Under the pieces are notes generated by a model. It was not told where the DNA came from, did not search any database, and worked only from the letters and a program-made list of their open reading frames with translations. The translations under genes and the position numbers were made by a program. A stretch of DNA of 48,279 bases, taken from the NCBI GenBank assembly GCA_027028005.1, contig JALVKE010000321.1, positions 1-48,279 of the forward strand, given 5' to 3'. Every line of letters starts with the position of its first letter. Positions within the stretch are counted from its first letter, which is position 1. The DNA comes from Persephonella sp. (GTDB lineage: Bacteria; Aquificota; Aquificia; Aquificales; Hydrogenothermaceae). Below, one piece after another: positions 25,062-34,884 of the stretch.

Positions 25062-25970
25062 ATGAAAGATCTAATATCTGTTAATCAGATAGATGAGAGA
25101 GTATTTCAAGATATACATCATCTTTTTAAAGAATATAAACAAAGGTATAAAGACGGAGAAACAAAGATATCTGACTTAAGGGGATACTCAGTTCTTCTTC
25201 CTTTTTTTGAAGAGTCTACAAGAACGAGAACTTCTTTTGAGCTTGCAGGAAAGATAATGGGGGCAGATACAATAAATATAAGTGGTTCTTCTTCTTCTGT
25301 AAAAAAAGGTGAAACCCTTTATGACACAATAAAAACCCTTGAGGCTATGCAGTCTGATTTTATCGTCCTAAGGCATTATATGTCAGGAGCAGCACACATT
25401 GTAGCTAAAGAGGTAAAATCCCATGTTATAAATGCAGGAGATGGAGCAAATGAACATCCATCTCAAGCTCTTTTAGATGCTTTTACCATTCTCGAAAAGA
25501 AAGGAAAGATAGAAGGGTTAAAGATAGCTATTATTGGAGATATTCTTCATAGCAGAGTTGCTAGATCAGATATGAAACTTCTAAAAATGTTAGGAGCTGA
25601 GATAACAGTATGTGGTCCTCAAACTATGCTGCCAAGACATATGGAAGTTTTTAATATTGATTATGTTACTACTAATATAGATGAAGCATTAAAAGATAAA
25701 GATGTTGCCATATTCTTAAGAATTCAGCTTGAAAGACAGAAAAAAGTTTTCTTCTCTACGTTAAACGAATACTCTATAAAGTATGGATTAAATCAAGAAA
25801 GAATAAACCTTTTGAAAGAAGATGCAGTTATCATGCATCCAGGTCCTGTAAACAGGGGAGTGGAGATGCAAAGTGAACTTATTTACGGCGAAAGAAGCTT
25901 AATCTTAGATCAGGTTGAAAATGGTTTGTTTACAAGAATGGCTATTTATAGATATCTACTAGAACACTAA
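25062..25970 (+). CDS. pyrB: Aspartate carbamoyltransferase catalytic subunit
   Basis: PyrB joins carbamoyl phosphate and aspartate to carbamoyl aspartate, the first committed step of pyrimidine synthesis. The 302-residue protein has the carbamoyl-phosphate site ESTRTRTSFELAG, the loop SSSSVKKGETLYDT, GANEHPSQALLDAFTI, and the aspartate-binding MHPGPVNRGVEM near the C-terminus. The last motif separates it from ornithine carbamoyltransferase. No pyrI is adjacent. It is followed after 12 bases by hemL, with which it should be co-transcribed. Confidence 0.95.
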   Translation: MKDLISVNQIDERVFQDIHHLFKEYKQRYKDGETKISDLRGYSVLLPFFEESTRTRTSFELAGKIMGADTINISGSSSSVKKGETLYDTIKTLEAMQSDFIVLRHYMSGAAHIVAKEVKSHVINAGDGANEHPSQALLDAFTILEKKGKIEGLKIAIIGDILHSRVARSDMKLLKMLGAEITVCGPQTMLPRHMEVFNIDYVTTNIDEALKDKDVAIFLRIQLERQKKVFFSTLNEYSIKYGLNQERINLLKEDAVIMHPGPVNRGVEMQSELIYGERSLILDQVENGLFTRMAIYRYLLEH

Positions 25971-25982
25971 AAGGAGAAAAAG

Positions 25983-27266
25983 ATGAAATTAGAGAAATCT
26001 AAAAAACTTTTTGAAGAAGCTCAAAAGTATCTTGTTGGAGGAGTAAACTCTCCTGTTAGAGCTTTTAAGTCTGTTGGAATGGAACCTATTTTTATAAAGA
26101 AAGGAAAGGGAAGTAGAGTTTGGGATGTGGATGATAACGAGTATATAGATTATGTTCTTTCTTGGGGGCCTTTAATTCTTGGTCATGCAAATGATCAGAT
26201 TATAAACGCTATAAAAGAAGTTTCAAACTATGGAACAAGTTTTGGAGCTCCAACAGAGTTAGAGATAGAGATGGCTAAAGCTGTTGTAGATGCTGTTCCT
26301 TCAATAGAGATGGTTAGATTTGTTAATTCTGGAACAGAAGCAACTATGTCTGCTATAAGACTTGCAAGAGGATATACAGGAAGAAAGAAAATAATAAAGT
26401 TTGATGGATGTTACCACGGACATGGAGATAGTCTTCTTGTTTCAGCAGGCTCAGGAGTTGCTACTTTAGGAATTCCTGGAACTCCTGGAATTCCTGAAGA
26501 GTTAGCTAAGCTAACTATCGTTCTTCCTTACAACAACATTGATGCTGTTGAAGAAGCTTTTAAAAAACACGGTGACGATATTGCATGTGTGATAATAGAA
26601 CCTGTTGCTGGAAATATGGGAGTTGTTGCTCCTTCTAAAGAATATCACCAGAGACTAAGAGAGATAACTAAAGAGTATGGAGCTCTTTTAATATGGGATG
26701 AGGTTATGACTGGTTTCAGGCTTGCCTTAGGTGGTGCTCAGGAGCTTTACGGAATTGAGCCTGATTTAACAACCCTTGGAAAAGTTATAGGTGGAGGTTT
26801 ACCTGTAGGAGCCTACGGTGGAAAAAGAGAGATAATGGAACATGTTGCTCCTGTAGGTCCAGTATATCAAGCTGGAACTCTTTCAGGAAACCCTCTTGCT
26901 ATGGCAGGTGGTTTAAGACAGCTTAATATACTAAAAGAGAAAAATCCTTATCCTCAGTTAGATGAGAAAGGTAAAAAACTCGAAGAAGGTTTTAAGTTCT
27001 TAATAGATAAGTATGGAATAAAGGCAACAGTAAACAGAGTAGGCTCTATGATAACTGTATTCTTCACAGATAAACAGGTTGTAGATTTTGAAACAGCAAA
27101 ATCTTCTGATTTAGAAACATTCTCTAAGTTTTTCAGACTTATGCTTGAAAGAGGTGTTTATCTTGCTCCTTCTCAGTTTGAAGCTTCATTCTTAAGCACA
27201 GCTCACAGTGATAGTGATATAGAAGAAACATTAAACAAAACAGAAGAAGCTTTTAAGCTTTTATAA
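25983..27266 (+). CDS. hemL: Glutamate-1-semialdehyde 2,1-aminomutase
   Basis: HemL turns glutamate-1-semialdehyde into 5-aminolevulinate in the C5 tetrapyrrole pathway, which also feeds heme and heme d1. The 427-residue PLP enzyme shows [10 protein letters not shown], the [20 protein letters not shown] segment, the [10 protein letters not shown] motif with the PLP-contacting Asp, the PLP lysine in [17 protein letters not shown] and the [14 protein letters not shown] loop. An AAAGGAG ribosome site precedes it, and a strong hairpin terminator follows directly. Confidence 0.97.
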   Translation: MKLEKSKKLFEEAQKYLVGGVNSPVRAFKSVGMEPIFIKKGKGSRVWDVDDNEYIDYVLSWGPLILGHANDQIINAIKEVSNYGTSFGAPTELEIEMAKAVVDAVPSIEMVRFVNSGTEATMSAIRLARGYTGRKKIIKFDGCYHGHGDSLLVSAGSGVATLGIPGTPGIPEELAKLTIVLPYNNIDAVEEAFKKHGDDIACVIIEPVAGNMGVVAPSKEYHQRLREITKEYGALLIWDEVMTGFRLALGGAQELYGIEPDLTTLGKVIGGGLPVGAYGGKREIMEHVAPVGPVYQAGTLSGNPLAMAGGLRQLNILKEKNPYPQLDEKGKKLEEGFKFLIDKYGIKATVNRVGSMITVFFTDKQVVDFETAKSSDLETFSKFFRLMLERGVYLAPSQFEASFLSTAHSDSDIEETLNKTEEAFKLL

Positions 27267-27293
27267 AAAGAAGTCCCTTAAGGGACTTCTTTT
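27266..27293. terminator. Bidirectional intrinsic terminator between hemL and the FAS1 gene
   Basis: The 28 bases are a perfect palindrome: AAAAGAAGTCCCTT (27266-27279) against AAGGGACTTCTTTT (27280-27293). The arm ends give U-runs on both strands, so it should stop hemL and, from the other side, the FAS1 gene. It overlaps the stop codon of the latter. Confidence 0.9.
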
Positions 27294-27771
27294 ATAAAAT
27301 AACTCCTTTTATTGTATGAATAAAACCATTAAAACATACAAGATTTGCTGTTTCTATCTCATTATCGTTAATTTTAGCTTCCACGTAGCAAGCATTATCT
27401 ATAGGAAACTCAAAATCTTCTCTAATATTACAGCTTACATCCACCTTTATTTTTTTTCCTGAGAGAGTAGTTAACTCTTTAATATCAAGCATTTCCTTTA
27501 ATGATATAGCTTCATCAATAAGATGATTTTCTATAATCTCCTTAGCTTTCTTTTCATCTTTTAGTGCTTCTTTAAACTGGGCAAGTTGTTCAGGTGTTAT
27601 ATAATCAAATGTATCTTCGACAGGGACAAATAGTGTTACAACCATTTCTGTTAGCTTTTCTGCATACTCTGTGGTATTTAGAAGCTGGAAAAATAGAGGA
27701 AATGCAATTCCTTCTTTTAATCTGTCAATAACATTTGGTAAATTCTCTGCTGGTGGTTTCCAGTGCTTCAT
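27292..27771 (-). CDS. FAS1 (fasciclin) domain protein without a signal peptide
   Basis: The 159-residue protein is essentially one FAS1 domain. It has TLFVPVEDTFDYITPEQLAQFKEA (the H1 region), ENHLIDEAISLKEM in the middle, a SGKKIKVDV strand and the H2-like ANLVCFNGFIHTIKGVIL end. FAS1 domains usually sit outside the cell, but the N-terminus here (MKHWKPPAENLPNVIDRLKEG) is polar and shows no export signal, so it appears cytoplasmic. It stands alone between hairpin and promoter regions. No function is evident. Confidence 0.8.
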   Translation of the reverse strand: MKHWKPPAENLPNVIDRLKEGIAFPLFFQLLNTTEYAEKLTEMVVTLFVPVEDTFDYITPEQLAQFKEALKDEKKAKEIIENHLIDEAISLKEMLDIKELTTLSGKKIKVDVSCNIREDFEFPIDNACYVEAKINDNEIETANLVCFNGFIHTIKGVIL

Positions 27772-27951
27772 ATTAGCCCTCCTTTTGTTTTTATATATAA
27801 GTTAGTAAAAACTAACATATTTTCTATAAGAAAACTAGTGTTTCTTAAAATCCTCTGTTTGTTATCTCGAATCTATAACAAACCGAAGTTTATCATAAAA
27901 AACAGCTTAATTTATCCATAACATTTATCAAAATAAAAAGTGAGGATGAAA

Positions 27952-30015
27952 ATGAAAACGGAGAAGAAAGCAAATAGACTTATAAATGAAAAAAGTCCTT
28001 ATTTAAGGCAGCATGCTTATAATCCTGTTAACTGGTATCCATGGTCTAAGGAAGCTTTTGAAAAAGCAAAAAGAGAAGATAAGCCAGTTTTTCTTTCTAT
28101 TGGTTACTCCACCTGTCACTGGTGTCATGTTATGGAAAAAGAAAGCTTTGAAGATGAGGAGATATCACAGATATTAAATGAATACTTTGTTCCTATAAAA
28201 GTTGATAGAGAAGAACGCCCTGATATTGACAGCATTTATATGAATGTATGTATGTTGATGACAGGACACGGAGGTTGGCCTTTAACAGTTTTTCTAACAC
28301 CTGATAAAAAGCCCTTTTATGCAGGAACTTACTTTCCTAAAGAAAGCACATATACAAGAATTGGATTAAAAGATCTTCTTTTGAAAATAGCTAAAATGTG
28401 GAAAGAAGATAGAGAGGCTCTTCTCAACCGCTCTAAAAAAGTTCTTGAGTATCTAAAAGAGTATAATCAAAAGAAAGGGGAAAAACAGTTAAAGCTAGAT
28501 ATCTTTGAAAGAAGTTACGAGAGATTTAAAGATATATTTGACCCTTACTATGGGGGTTTTGGACACAGACCAAAGTTTCCTTCTCCTCATAACTTTATGT
28601 TTCTTCTTAGATACTACTACAAAACAAAAAGAGAGAATGCCCTTACTATGGTTGAACATACTTTAAAAAACATGAGATTAGGTGGGATTTTTGATCATAT
28701 AGGATACGGTTTTCATAGATATTCTACAGATGAAAGATGGCTGCTACCTCACTTTGAAAAGATGCTTTATGATCAGGCAATGCTGACTATAGCCTATGCA
28801 GAAACATATCAGGTTACGAAAGATCCTTTTTATAAAAAAGTAGTAGAAGAGATACTAGAGTATGTAAAGAGAGATATGACCTCACAGGAAGGAGGTTTTT
28901 ACTCGGCTGAAGATGCTGACAGTGAAGGAGAAGAAGGAAAGTTCTACGTATGGTCTTACAAAGAGCTAAAAGAGATTTTAGGAGAAGATTTTGATATTAT
29001 CCGCAGAGTTTTTAACATAACAGAAGAAGGAAACTACAGAGAAGAGGCAACAGGAAGGCTAACAGGGAAAAATATTCTCTATATGAAGAAAACGTTAGAA
29101 GAGGTAGCTCAAGAGTTAAAAATGCCTGTAGAGGATATAGAGAAGATAGTTGATAGAGCAAGAAAAAAGCTTTTTGAGGTTAGAAAAAAAAGGGTGCATC
29201 CTCTAAAAGATACAAAGATACTAACAGATTGGAATGGACTTATGATTGCTGCATTTTCAATAGCAGGACAGGTATTAGATAGAAAAGAGTATACAGAAAC
29301 TGCTAAAAAAGCTGCAGATTTTATTCTAGAAAAAATGAAAACAGAAGAAGGGTTTTTATTACATAGATATAAAGATGAAGAGGCTAAATTTGAAGGGAAA
29401 CTAGACGATTACGCTTTTTTAACGTGGGGATTAATAGAACTTTATAATGTTTCATTTGAGAAAAAATATCTAAAAGAAGCTATTCAACTAACAGAAAAAA
29501 TGATTAAACACTTCTGGGATGAAAAAGATGGTGGATTTTTTATGACTCCAGACTTTATAAAAGAGGAGCTTATTATTAGACCTAAAGAAAGTTATGATGG
29601 AGCAATTCCCTCAGGAAACTCTGTGGCTGCTTACAACCTTTTTAGACTGTTTAAAATAACAGGAAATAAGAAGTATGAAGATTACGGAATAAAAACAGTA
29701 AACGCTTTTGCAGATAAGATTGAGTCACTACTGACAAGCTACTCAATGATGCTTGTTGCTTTTGATTTTTATGCAGCAGAAGGAATAGATATTATTTTAA
29801 CAGGGAAAAATATTGATAGTTTCATTAAAAATATAAACAGCAAATTTTTACCTCATAAAACAGTTCTCTACAAAAAAGAAGACACTATCTCTGAGATAGC
29901 TCCTTTTACAAAGGATATTCCTGTAAGCAAGGAACAAAAAGCTTATATATGTAAAAACTTCACCTGTGGCATGCCAGTTGATAATGTAGAAAAACTTTAT
30001 AAGGTACTTGAGTAA
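27952..30015 (+). CDS. DUF255 thioredoxin-domain protein (YyaL/SPATA20 family)
   Basis: The product of about 687 residues starts with a DUF255 thioredoxin-like domain ([22 protein letters not shown] ... [21 protein letters not shown] in CHWC) and continues into an (alpha/alpha)6-barrel related to N-acylglucosamine 2-epimerases ([46 protein letters not shown]). The function of the family is not firmly known; a redox or carbohydrate role has been proposed. I prefer ATG 27952 to GTG 27940 because GTGAGG lies six bases before it. It stands alone and is followed by a short hairpin. Confidence 0.9.
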   Translation: MKTEKKANRLINEKSPYLRQHAYNPVNWYPWSKEAFEKAKREDKPVFLSIGYSTCHWCHVMEKESFEDEEISQILNEYFVPIKVDREERPDIDSIYMNVCMLMTGHGGWPLTVFLTPDKKPFYAGTYFPKESTYTRIGLKDLLLKIAKMWKEDREALLNRSKKVLEYLKEYNQKKGEKQLKLDIFERSYERFKDIFDPYYGGFGHRPKFPSPHNFMFLLRYYYKTKRENALTMVEHTLKNMRLGGIFDHIGYGFHRYSTDERWLLPHFEKMLYDQAMLTIAYAETYQVTKDPFYKKVVEEILEYVKRDMTSQEGGFYSAEDADSEGEEGKFYVWSYKELKEILGEDFDIIRRVFNITEEGNYREEATGRLTGKNILYMKKTLEEVAQELKMPVEDIEKIVDRARKKLFEVRKKRVHPLKDTKILTDWNGLMIAAFSIAGQVLDRKEYTETAKKAADFILEKMKTEEGFLLHRYKDEEAKFEGKLDDYAFLTWGLIELYNVSFEKKYLKEAIQLTEKMIKHFWDEKDGGFFMTPDFIKEELIIRPKESYDGAIPSGNSVAAYNLFRLFKITGNKKYEDYGIKTVNAFADKIESLLTSYSMMLVAFDFYAAEGIDIILTGKNIDSFIKNINSKFLPHKTVLYKKEDTISEIAPFTKDIPVSKEQKAYICKNFTCGMPVDNVEKLYKVLE

Positions 30016-30026
30016 ATGATTATTAC

Positions 30027-30047
30027 GCCCACTTAATTAAGGTGGGC
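30027..30047. terminator. Hairpin between the DUF255 gene and mtnB
   Basis: GCCCAC (30027-30032) pairs with GTGGGC (30042-30047) around a nine-base AT-rich loop. It lies between two convergent genes, just past the DUF255 stop and just before the mtnB stop. U-runs are weak on both sides, so termination efficiency is uncertain. Confidence 0.55.
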
Positions 30048-30051
30048 ATAT

Positions 30052-30699
30052 TTAGAAAATATCTTTTTTTCCTTTAAACAAAATCATATTTTTCATATAC
30101 TCAAACATAAATTCAAAAGCTTCTATATGTCTTTTTGCTTCAAACTCATTTTTTCCCCAAGCATATATGCCGTGATTTCTAATAAGAATACCAGGGACTT
30201 CAGGATTTATTGCTTTTCCTGCTTCTTCAGCTAACTTATCTAAATCAAACCAGTTCTCTATAATTGGAACTTTTACAAAAGCGTCTTCCTTCCATATATC
30301 TAATGCTTTTATCATCTCCATATTTTTTAAAGGGACATATCTGTCTTCAAAAAATACTTCAGAAATAAAATTATTGTTTACTGTGTGAATATGTATAATA
30401 CATCCTGCATCTGTTTTCTGATATATTTGAGAGTGAACCTTTGTTTCTGCAGAAGGTTTTAAGCGGGTTTTTTCTATAGGTTTCGCCTCTTTATCAACAA
30501 AAATAACATCTTCATGGGTTACTGTTCCTTTATCTTTTCCACTGCTTGTTATGGCAAAATAAAGAGGATTATCATGTAGTTTATATGATAAATTTCCACT
30601 TGTAGCAGGAAACCAGCCTCTTTGATAAAGTTTTACCTTTATATCATTTAATACATTAACAGCCTTTTGTTTTTCCTCTTGATATAAACGATATGGCAT
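30052..30699 (-). CDS. mtnB: Methylthioribulose-1-phosphate dehydratase
   Basis: MtnB dehydrates 5-methylthioribulose-1-phosphate in methionine salvage. The 215-residue protein is a class II aldolase-fold enzyme with the family patterns LYQRGWFPATSGNLSYKL, ITSSGKDKG, LKPSAETKVHSQIYQ, the zinc-binding HIHTVN and ILIRNHGIYAWG. GWFPATSGNLS points to MtnB rather than L-fuculose-phosphate aldolase. A TATAAT -10 element lies upstream on the minus strand (30756-30751); no SAM riboswitch was seen. Other methionine-salvage genes are not nearby. Confidence 0.9.
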   Translation of the reverse strand: MPYRLYQEEKQKAVNVLNDIKVKLYQRGWFPATSGNLSYKLHDNPLYFAITSSGKDKGTVTHEDVIFVDKEAKPIEKTRLKPSAETKVHSQIYQKTDAGCIIHIHTVNNNFISEVFFEDRYVPLKNMEMIKALDIWKEDAFVKVPIIENWFDLDKLAEEAGKAINPEVPGILIRNHGIYAWGKNEFEAKRHIEAFEFMFEYMKNMILFKGKKDIF

Positions 30700-30825
30700 A
30701 TATGTAACCTCTTTGCTATTTTAAGATTTTTGTAGCTAAATATTACTAACATTATATCTTATCTCTACCGATAAAATAATCATTAACTTGCGTTTATAAA
30801 GTATTTAAATTAGGAAGCACATTAA

Positions 30826-32079
30826 ATGGATAAGGTGTATATAAAAAAAGCATTAGATCTATATTTTGAGAATTTAAAAAATGAAAAATTAGTCAAATTT
30901 TTAAAAAATAGATCTATAGACGATTTAAAAGAAAAAAAAGCACAAATTTTATTTAATATATACAAGGAAAATATAGTATCTGAACAAATAAAAAAGAAAC
31001 TTATAGAATTAGGGAAATTGCATTTTGATCTTGGCATTAGTTACGTTGATTTTTTAGATGCTTTTGATAAAATTGAATATTATATAAATACAATATTAAT
31101 TCAGGAAAATAAACTTAATTATTATTTTTTCAGGAAAAATACAGAAATCTTTAAAAAATCAAAAGATTACGCTTCATTAGGTTATTTAGAAAAATACATT
31201 CAACATGATAAAAGAACGTTACAGCTTTTATATGAAAAAGAAAAAGAAACAGAAATTGTTAAAAACTTTATAATTTCTCATATTTTGTGGCTTTTATCTA
31301 TACTAAATAGCCTTGAATCATTGAAACAGATAAATTTTATTTCAAAAAGACAGTGTGAATTTTCCTGGTTTTTAAAAAGTAAAGAGGTTATTGCTGTTCT
31401 TTCAAAAAAAGATTTAAATCTTATTGAATATATGCATAATATTGTTCACGATAATGCAGAAGATATTTATATCCAGCTAAAAAATAGAGAATACTCTAAA
31501 CTTCTAAATTCTTACATTTCTTTCATAAGAAATTCACTAGCACTTTTAAATCTTCTTGCAAGCCTTGCAATACAGGAAAATGTATGGAAAATAAAAATAG
31601 ATCCTTTAACTGGACTATTTAACAGAAGAACTATGGATGAAATCCTAGAACATAATTTAAGAATAGCTCAAATTGCAGAGGAACCTTTTACAGTAGCTAT
31701 GATAGATATTGATAACTTTAAACTTGTAAATGATATGTATGGACATATTGTAGGGGACTGTGTTTTAAAGCAAGTGGCATCTCTTATAAAAAGTAATCTT
31801 AGAAAATCAGATTTTATTTTTAGATATGGTGGTGAGGAATTTTTGGTGTTTTTACCTGCTACAAAATTAGAAGATGCAGTAAATGTTATGGTAAAGGTTA
31901 GAAAGAATATAGAGAAAACTGTTTTTACATGTGACAACTATCACATAAAACTTACAGTGAGTATTGGTGTTGAAAGTACAATTCCTGATGAAAGAACAAT
32001 TATTACAGATATAATAAGAAAAGCTGATGAAAAACTTTACGAAGCAAAGAGAACAGGTAAAAATAAAATAATTTTTTAA
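30826..32079 (+). CDS. Diguanylate cyclase with globin-like and CZB zinc-binding sensor domains
   Basis: The 417-residue soluble protein makes cyclic di-GMP. Its GGDEF domain (about 252-417) has DPLTGLFNRRTMDE, an intact active site GGEEF (335-339) and an inhibitory I-site R326-K-S-D329 five residues ahead. Residues 1-140 look like a globin-coupled sensor: LGKLHFDLGISYVDFLDAF places H66 as the possible heme ligand (IGxxHxxxG pattern). Residues 148-245 resemble a CZB domain, with H152 (HILW), C177 (CEFSWFL), H204 and H208 (HNIVH) as the 3His/1Cys zinc site. O2/NO and zinc or oxidant sensing is inferred. Confidence 0.83.
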   Translation: MDKVYIKKALDLYFENLKNEKLVKFLKNRSIDDLKEKKAQILFNIYKENIVSEQIKKKLIELGKLHFDLGISYVDFLDAFDKIEYYINTILIQENKLNYYFFRKNTEIFKKSKDYASLGYLEKYIQHDKRTLQLLYEKEKETEIVKNFIISHILWLLSILNSLESLKQINFISKRQCEFSWFLKSKEVIAVLSKKDLNLIEYMHNIVHDNAEDIYIQLKNREYSKLLNSYISFIRNSLALLNLLASLAIQENVWKIKIDPLTGLFNRRTMDEILEHNLRIAQIAEEPFTVAMIDIDNFKLVNDMYGHIVGDCVLKQVASLIKSNLRKSDFIFRYGGEEFLVFLPATKLEDAVNVMVKVRKNIEKTVFTCDNYHIKLTVSIGVESTIPDERTIITDIIRKADEKLYEAKRTGKNKIIF

Positions 32080-32090
32080 AGAGGTAAAAA

Positions 32091-32381
32091 ATGCAAAAGG
32101 AACTTTATGGAACACTAACTATGTATGGAGATCCTAAAGAAGAAGTTGTAGATGAACTTAGACTTGCTATACATGATGCTGATGGAAATCTTATATTTGC
32201 TACTTACTGGGAAACCTCAGTAATGGAAAAAGAAGATATAATAAAATCTATAAATGTTTTGTGTAATCAGTATGGTATAAAGGAGCTTCATACTATAGAA
32301 GAGATCTTAGAACCGGAATTTCAAGAGGTAGATGGAAAAAAGATGAGAGTTTTTAGAGCAAAAAAATTAAACAACAGTTAG
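32091..32381 (+). CDS. Small conserved-looking protein of unknown function
   Basis: This 96-residue acidic, soluble protein is not recognised. It opens with a strand-rich segment (KELYGTLTMYGDPKEEVVDELRLAIHDADGNLIFATYWE), has one cysteine in NVLCNQYGIKELHTIEEIL, and ends in a basic tail (MRVFRAKKLNNS). It begins 11 bases after the cyclase gene with a GAGG ribosome site, so the two are probably co-transcribed. No catalytic motif, signal or membrane segment is visible. Confidence 0.75.
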   Translation: MQKELYGTLTMYGDPKEEVVDELRLAIHDADGNLIFATYWETSVMEKEDIIKSINVLCNQYGIKELHTIEEILEPEFQEVDGKKMRVFRAKKLNNS

Positions 32382-32423
32382 TATATCTGCTAAAATTCTA
32401 AAAAAATATATGGAGGGTAGCAA

Positions 32424-32714
32424 ATGAAAAAGTTATTAGTAGGTATTTTAACAGCAGGTTTAATGACAAGTTCATCTTTTGCTATAACAAAAGATGAAGC
32501 TGTAAAAAAGATTAAACATTATATTTCAGGTATGAAAGCTGTTTCTAATCAGATAACTGTATGTGAAGATAAGAAATACTACATAGGAGAAGTATATAAT
32601 AAAGGTTATGAAGGTTTTGATGTAGTAAGAATCATTTTTGTTAATAAAAAAACAGGTGATCTATTACCGGCTTTTGCTGAAAGAAAAGCTTACTGCTATA
32701 TGCACAGTAGGTAA
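32424..32714 (+). CDS. Small secreted protein of unknown function
   Basis: The 96-residue protein has a clear signal peptide (KKLLVGILTAGLMTSSSFA) and a mature part of about 76 residues with two cysteines (ITVCEDKKYY and KAYCYMH) that could form a disulfide. The pattern DEAVKKIKHYI followed by a strand-rich segment is faintly like PepSY domains, but the match is too weak to name. A GGAGGG ribosome site precedes the ATG. pfkA follows two bases after its stop, so it is part of that transcript. Confidence 0.75.
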   Translation: MKKLLVGILTAGLMTSSSFAITKDEAVKKIKHYISGMKAVSNQITVCEDKKYYIGEVYNKGYEGFDVVRIIFVNKKTGDLLPAFAERKAYCYMHSR

Positions 32715-32716
32715 TC

Positions 32717-33694
32717 ATGGATAGAAAAATAGCTGTACTAACAAGTGGTGGAGATGCTCCTGGATTAAATGCTGCTATAAGGGCTGTCGTAAGGGCAGCC
32801 TACCATTATGAATATAAGGTGCTTGGCGTAAAAAGGGGATATAAAGGACTTATTGAAAAGGATTTTTGTTATTTAAATCCTAGAGATGTTGGGCTTATTA
32901 TAAATAGAGGTGGAACAATTCTTCTTACTTCAAGAGAACCTAGATTTAAAGAGTATGAGTACAGGAAAAAAGCTATAGAAAATCTTAAAGAAGAGGGTGT
33001 TGAAGCTCTATTTGTTATTGGAGGAAATGGTTCATTTCAAGCTGCAAATCTTCTTGTAAAAGAGTTTAATTTTCCTGTTATAGGAATCCCTAAAACAATA
33101 GACAATGATACATATGGAACAGATTACACAATAGGATTTGATACAGCTGTAAATAATGCTGTTGATGCTATAGATAAGATAAGAGATACAACTATGTCCC
33201 ATGAGAGAGTTTTTGTTGTTGAAGTTATGGGTAGAGATAGCGGTTTTATTGCTCTTGAAGCTGGAATTGCTTCAGGTGCAGATGTTATTTTAATTCCTGA
33301 ATATCCTTTTCCTATGCATGTTATAGTTGATACAGTGATTAAGTCTAGAGAAAGAGGGAAGAGATTTTCTATTATCGTTGTTGCTGAGGGAGTAGCTTCT
33401 GCAAAAGATGTTGCACAGGTACTAGAAGAAAAATTAAAACCTTATGATTTTGGTGGAGTTAGATATTCCGTTCTTGGTTATATACAAAGAGGTGGTTCTC
33501 CTACTGCATACGATAGAAACATGGCATCAAGATTTGGTGTTTTTGCAGTTGAGGAGTATAAAAAAGGTAATAAAAACTTTATGGTTGCCTATGAGAAGGG
33601 GGAAGTTGTATCTAAGCCTCTTGATGTATCTTTTGGAAAGATTAAAAAACCAGACTTGAAAGAGTTTGAATTAGGAAATATTTTAAGCCTGTAA
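32717..33694 (+). CDS. pfkA: 6-phosphofructokinase with a mixed ATP/PPi signature
   Basis: PfkA phosphorylates fructose 6-phosphate. The 325-residue protein matches the family: LTSGGDAPGLNAAIRAVV, GGTILLTSREP, PKTIDNDTYGTDYTIGFDTA, EVMGRDSGFIALEAG and IPEYPF. Two specificity positions stand out. The GGDGS motif reads GGNGS (N104, G105, S106), so the conserved Mg-binding Asp is Asn. The following loop has Lys (K126, PKTIDND), the residue typical of PPi-dependent enzymes, while G105 is typical of ATP enzymes. The phosphoryl donor is therefore unclear. spoVG follows after 22 bases. Confidence 0.92.
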   Translation: MDRKIAVLTSGGDAPGLNAAIRAVVRAAYHYEYKVLGVKRGYKGLIEKDFCYLNPRDVGLIINRGGTILLTSREPRFKEYEYRKKAIENLKEEGVEALFVIGGNGSFQAANLLVKEFNFPVIGIPKTIDNDTYGTDYTIGFDTAVNNAVDAIDKIRDTTMSHERVFVVEVMGRDSGFIALEAGIASGADVILIPEYPFPMHVIVDTVIKSRERGKRFSIIVVAEGVASAKDVAQVLEEKLKPYDFGGVRYSVLGYIQRGGSPTAYDRNMASRFGVFAVEEYKKGNKNFMVAYEKGEVVSKPLDVSFGKIKKPDLKEFELGNILSL

Positions 33695-33716
33695 AAATAA
33701 ATTTTATGGAGATTTT

Positions 33717-34001
33717 ATGCAGGTAACAGATGTAAAACTTTACCCTTTTGATACAAGCAGTATTGGTGGAAGGGTTAGAGCTGTAGCAGATGTAACAATA
33801 GATAATATGTTTGTTATAAAAGGAATAAAACTTGTAGAATCAAAGCATGGGGGTCTTTTTATATCTTTTCCTAAAAAAGCAACATCTAGAGGAACATTTG
33901 TAGATATTATCCAGCCTATTGATAACAGCTTTACAGAGATAGTAAGAAGAGCTGTTGTAGACAAATATAAAGAAATGATAGGTGTACCTATCACAAAGTA
34001 A
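33717..34001 (+). CDS. spoVG: SpoVG family protein
   Basis: SpoVG is a small nucleic-acid-binding regulator, first known from Bacillus septation and sporulation and widely found in non-sporulating bacteria. The 94 residues fit the family closely: [55 protein letters not shown] and the final [14 protein letters not shown] helix. It lies after pfkA on the same strand, and its last 11 bases overlap the end of surE on the other strand. Confidence 0.93.
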   Translation: MQVTDVKLYPFDTSSIGGRVRAVADVTIDNMFVIKGIKLVESKHGGLFISFPKKATSRGTFVDIIQPIDNSFTEIVRRAVVDKYKEMIGVPITK

Positions 34002-34770
34002 TAAATTCATCTAGTTTATCTAAAAGTTTTAATGCCTGATAATCTGTAAGATCTAATCTTAAAGGTGTTATAGATACATATCCCTCTTTTACAGCCGTAT
34101 AATCACTGTCGGGTTCACACTCCTCTTCAAAGCTTTCTTCTCCTCCTATCCACCAGTATTCTTCTTTAGATGGAGATATATATTTTTTTATCTCCTCTTT
34201 GTATGCTCCTCTTCCCTGTTTTGTAAATCTGTAACCCTTTATCTTATCTTTTTCTAAATTTGGAACAGATATGTTTAAAAATGTTTTATCAGGAAGTCCG
34301 TTTTTTAAAACATATTCAACAACACTCATAGAAAGTTCAGCAATTACTTCAAATCTTGGTTTTTTAGATGAAGATGGAGAAATTGCTATTGAAGGTACCC
34401 CAAGTAATGTTCCTTCCCTCGCTGCTCCAACTGTACCTGAGTAAAAAATATCATTACCTAAATTCGGACCTGTATTGATACCTGATATAAGAATGTCAGG
34501 CTTTTTATCCTTTAAAACTACATGATATCCTAGGTGAACGCAATCAGCAGGGGTTCCATCTTCAATATAGTAAAATTTTTCATACTTATCTAATTTCACT
34601 ATCTTTAATGGTCTAGTAAATGTAAGAGAGTGACTTGAGCCAGACATATTTCTATCAGGTGTAACCGTTGTAACATCGTAACCATATTTTAATAAAACTT
34701 CCCTCATTGTTAGAATACCTTCAGAATGGTAACCATCATCATTAACAAGTAAAACTTTGTATTTTTTCAT
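33991..34770 (-). CDS. surE: 5'/3'-nucleotidase SurE
   Basis: SurE is a metal-dependent phosphatase acting on nucleoside monophosphates under stress and stationary conditions. The 259-residue protein has the metal-binding N-terminus [12 protein letters not shown], the conserved [22 protein letters not shown] and [23 protein letters not shown] region, and the family C-terminus ([25 protein letters not shown]). It overlaps the 3' end of spoVG by 11 bases in convergent orientation. Confidence 0.96.
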   Translation of the reverse strand: MKKYKVLLVNDDGYHSEGILTMREVLLKYGYDVTTVTPDRNMSGSSHSLTFTRPLKIVKLDKYEKFYYIEDGTPADCVHLGYHVVLKDKKPDILISGINTGPNLGNDIFYSGTVGAAREGTLLGVPSIAISPSSSKKPRFEVIAELSMSVVEYVLKNGLPDKTFLNISVPNLEKDKIKGYRFTKQGRGAYKEEIKKYISPSKEEYWWIGGEESFEEECEPDSDYTAVKEGYVSITPLRLDLTDYQALKLLDKLDEFITL

Positions 34771-34884
34771 TATTTTTCCTTATTAGATTTGCTATAAACC
34801 TTATTAATATTTTACTTATTTTAATGGTTTATAATAGATAAAATTTAATCTTAATACAAGTGCTAAGGAGGTAAATTCTTATAA

